NCBI GenBank assembly: GCA_046295455.1
Contig: JBKBNI010000005.1
Location: forward strand, 117,101-181,100
Direction of reading: 5' to 3'
DNA from: Thermaurantimonas sp046295455
GTDB lineage: Bacteria; Bacteroidota; Bacteroidia; Flavobacteriales; Schleiferiaceae
DNA: 64,000 nucleotides
Part shown: piece by piece, positions 63,550-64,000 of the stretch
Layout of the letters: the number at the start of each line of letters is the position of its first letter
Position numbering within the stretch: the stretch's first letter is position 1
The notes under the pieces: model-generated
Told to the model about the DNA's origin: nothing
The model's input: the letters and a program-made list of their open reading frames with translations, nothing else
Database searches by the model: none
Translations under genes and position numbers: made by a program

Positions 63550-64000
63550 TAAATTTCTATTAAATCACAAATATTGCAATTATCTAGAGTAATGATAGCG
63601 CTTGCCCAAGACATGCCCACTCCGAAACCACTCAAAAGCAGTTGTTTTTTAGATTCAAAAGAATTTTTTAATTGGGTAACAATGGTCAATGGAATCGAAA
63701 CAGAAGATGTATTGCCAAAAAACTCTAAGCATGTCGGGGTTTTTGTTACATCAAGTTTAAGTTTTTTTGCCAAATAAGCGTTCATATATCTATTTGCCTG
63801 ATGAAACACGAAGTAATCAATGTCTTCAGGAGCTTTTTGGGAAAATTCATATAATCTTTTAATGTCTTGCGGGATTTCTTGAATAACGAAGTTAAACACA
63901 TCCGGGCCGTTCATGTAGCCGTTTTCATCGGTTCGTATGTTACCGTGTTCATCGACTACTTTTTCTGTAACGGTTTCAATAGAACTTGGGTTTCTATAGC
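63549..64000 (-). CDS. 3-oxoacyl-ACP synthase III (FabH)-like protein, 5' end outside the window
   Basis: The frame stays open to the window edge, beyond the internal Met at 63914, so about 150 C-terminal residues are seen. The catalytic His is in FVFHQANRYMNAYLAKKL and the catalytic Asn in LEFFGNTSSVSIPL, followed by the LLSGFGVGMSWAS glycine-rich strand. These define the thiolase-fold KAS III family. The acyl-binding Cys lies beyond the window. FabH-like proteins in sugar loci are thought to make short acyl chains for amino-sugar modification. Confidence 0.9.
   Translation of the reverse strand, partial: YRNPSSIETVTEKVVDEHGNIRTDENGYMNGPDVFNFVIQEIPQDIKRLYEFSQKAPEDIDYFVFHQANRYMNAYLAKKLKLDVTKTPTCLEFFGNTSSVSIPLTIVTQLKNSFESKKQLLLSGFGVGMSWASAIITLDNCNICDLIEI

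Noticed and set aside
63549..63914. A complete 121-residue gene starting at 63914
   Set aside because: The frame is open from 63914 to the window edge and the protein begins in the middle of a KAS III fold, so it is a truncated view of a longer gene.
1..64000. CRISPR arrays, tRNA/rRNA genes, insertion sequences or prophage
   Set aside because: No spaced direct repeats, tRNA-like cloverleaf, transposase or phage gene was recognised by reading both strands; short tRNAs could still be missed without a search tool.

Overview
The window looks like a chromosome segment from a Bacteroidota bacterium, probably a free-living member of the Saprospiria/Chitinophagia/Flavobacteriia side. Evidence: a surface protein with a type IX secretion C-terminal domain followed by a tiny PID-CTERM-like protein, TonB receptor plus DUF4249 lipoprotein, DUF3822, DUF2723, DUF6952 and DUF6580 families, lipoproteins with typical lipoboxes, and promoters of the TTG/TTTG - TAnnTTTG type. 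No rRNA, tRNA, CRISPR array, transposase or prophage gene was recognised.

Layout. 1-9190 (+): end of an unknown gene, DUF3822, rsmD, M1 peptidase, NlpC/P60 lipoprotein, ftsY, glycosyltransferase, ruvX (apparently with an ATT start), a cold-shock protein and a secreted DUF255 protein. 9269-12079 (-): a compact MNIO RiPP operon: a Cys-repeat precursor (HvfA-like), an ECF sigma factor, a zinc-finger anti-sigma-like protein, the MNIO enzyme HvfB and its partner HvfC, the last four joined by ATGA overlaps. 12.2-12.5 kb: a GC-rich structured intergenic element. 12.6-23.0 kb (+): polA, TonB receptor/DUF4249, murF, a lipoprotein, cation efflux transporter, DUF4442 and a solo CysD. 23.2-27.9 kb (-): DUF2723 glycosyltransferase-like protein and fumC. 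28.1-34.5 kb (+): DUF2214, an endonuclease III without iron-sulfur cysteines, the T9SS surface protein with its PID-CTERM-like neighbour, and a cytoplasmic-type DUF255/YyaL protein. 34.5-41.9 kb (-): UDG-like glycosylase, DUF6952, thioredoxin, AddB-like nuclease, aldo/keto reductase, DUF4349 lipoprotein, an exported unknown and a ferredoxin, which is divergent from a LuxC-like acyl-CoA reductase. 43-45.8 kb: OsmC, XRE regulator, DUF6580 and an FAD oxidoreductase.

46.0-50.3 kb (-) is a vitamin B12 locus: promoter, cobalamin riboswitch, BtuB receptor, BtuG-like surface propeller lipoprotein and a divergent CobT. 50.4-53.7 kb holds an outer-membrane barrel-like protein, a serine hydrolase and asd. 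From 53.7 kb to the right edge (-) runs an A+T-rich surface polysaccharide locus: Wzc-like kinase with a Tyr-Gly tail, Wza-like exporter, WlbA-like oxidoreductase, DegT aminotransferase, gmd and fcl (GDP-L-fucose), PglD-like acyltransferase, an SDR, and a partial FabH-like ketoacyl synthase. The last group suggests a nucleotide amino sugar carrying an unusual acyl group.

The most unusual region is the sigma-controlled HvfABC operon. Next come the ATT-started ruvX, the GC-rich intergenic element, the B12 locus with its aberrant CobT, and the acyl-sugar gene group at the right edge.
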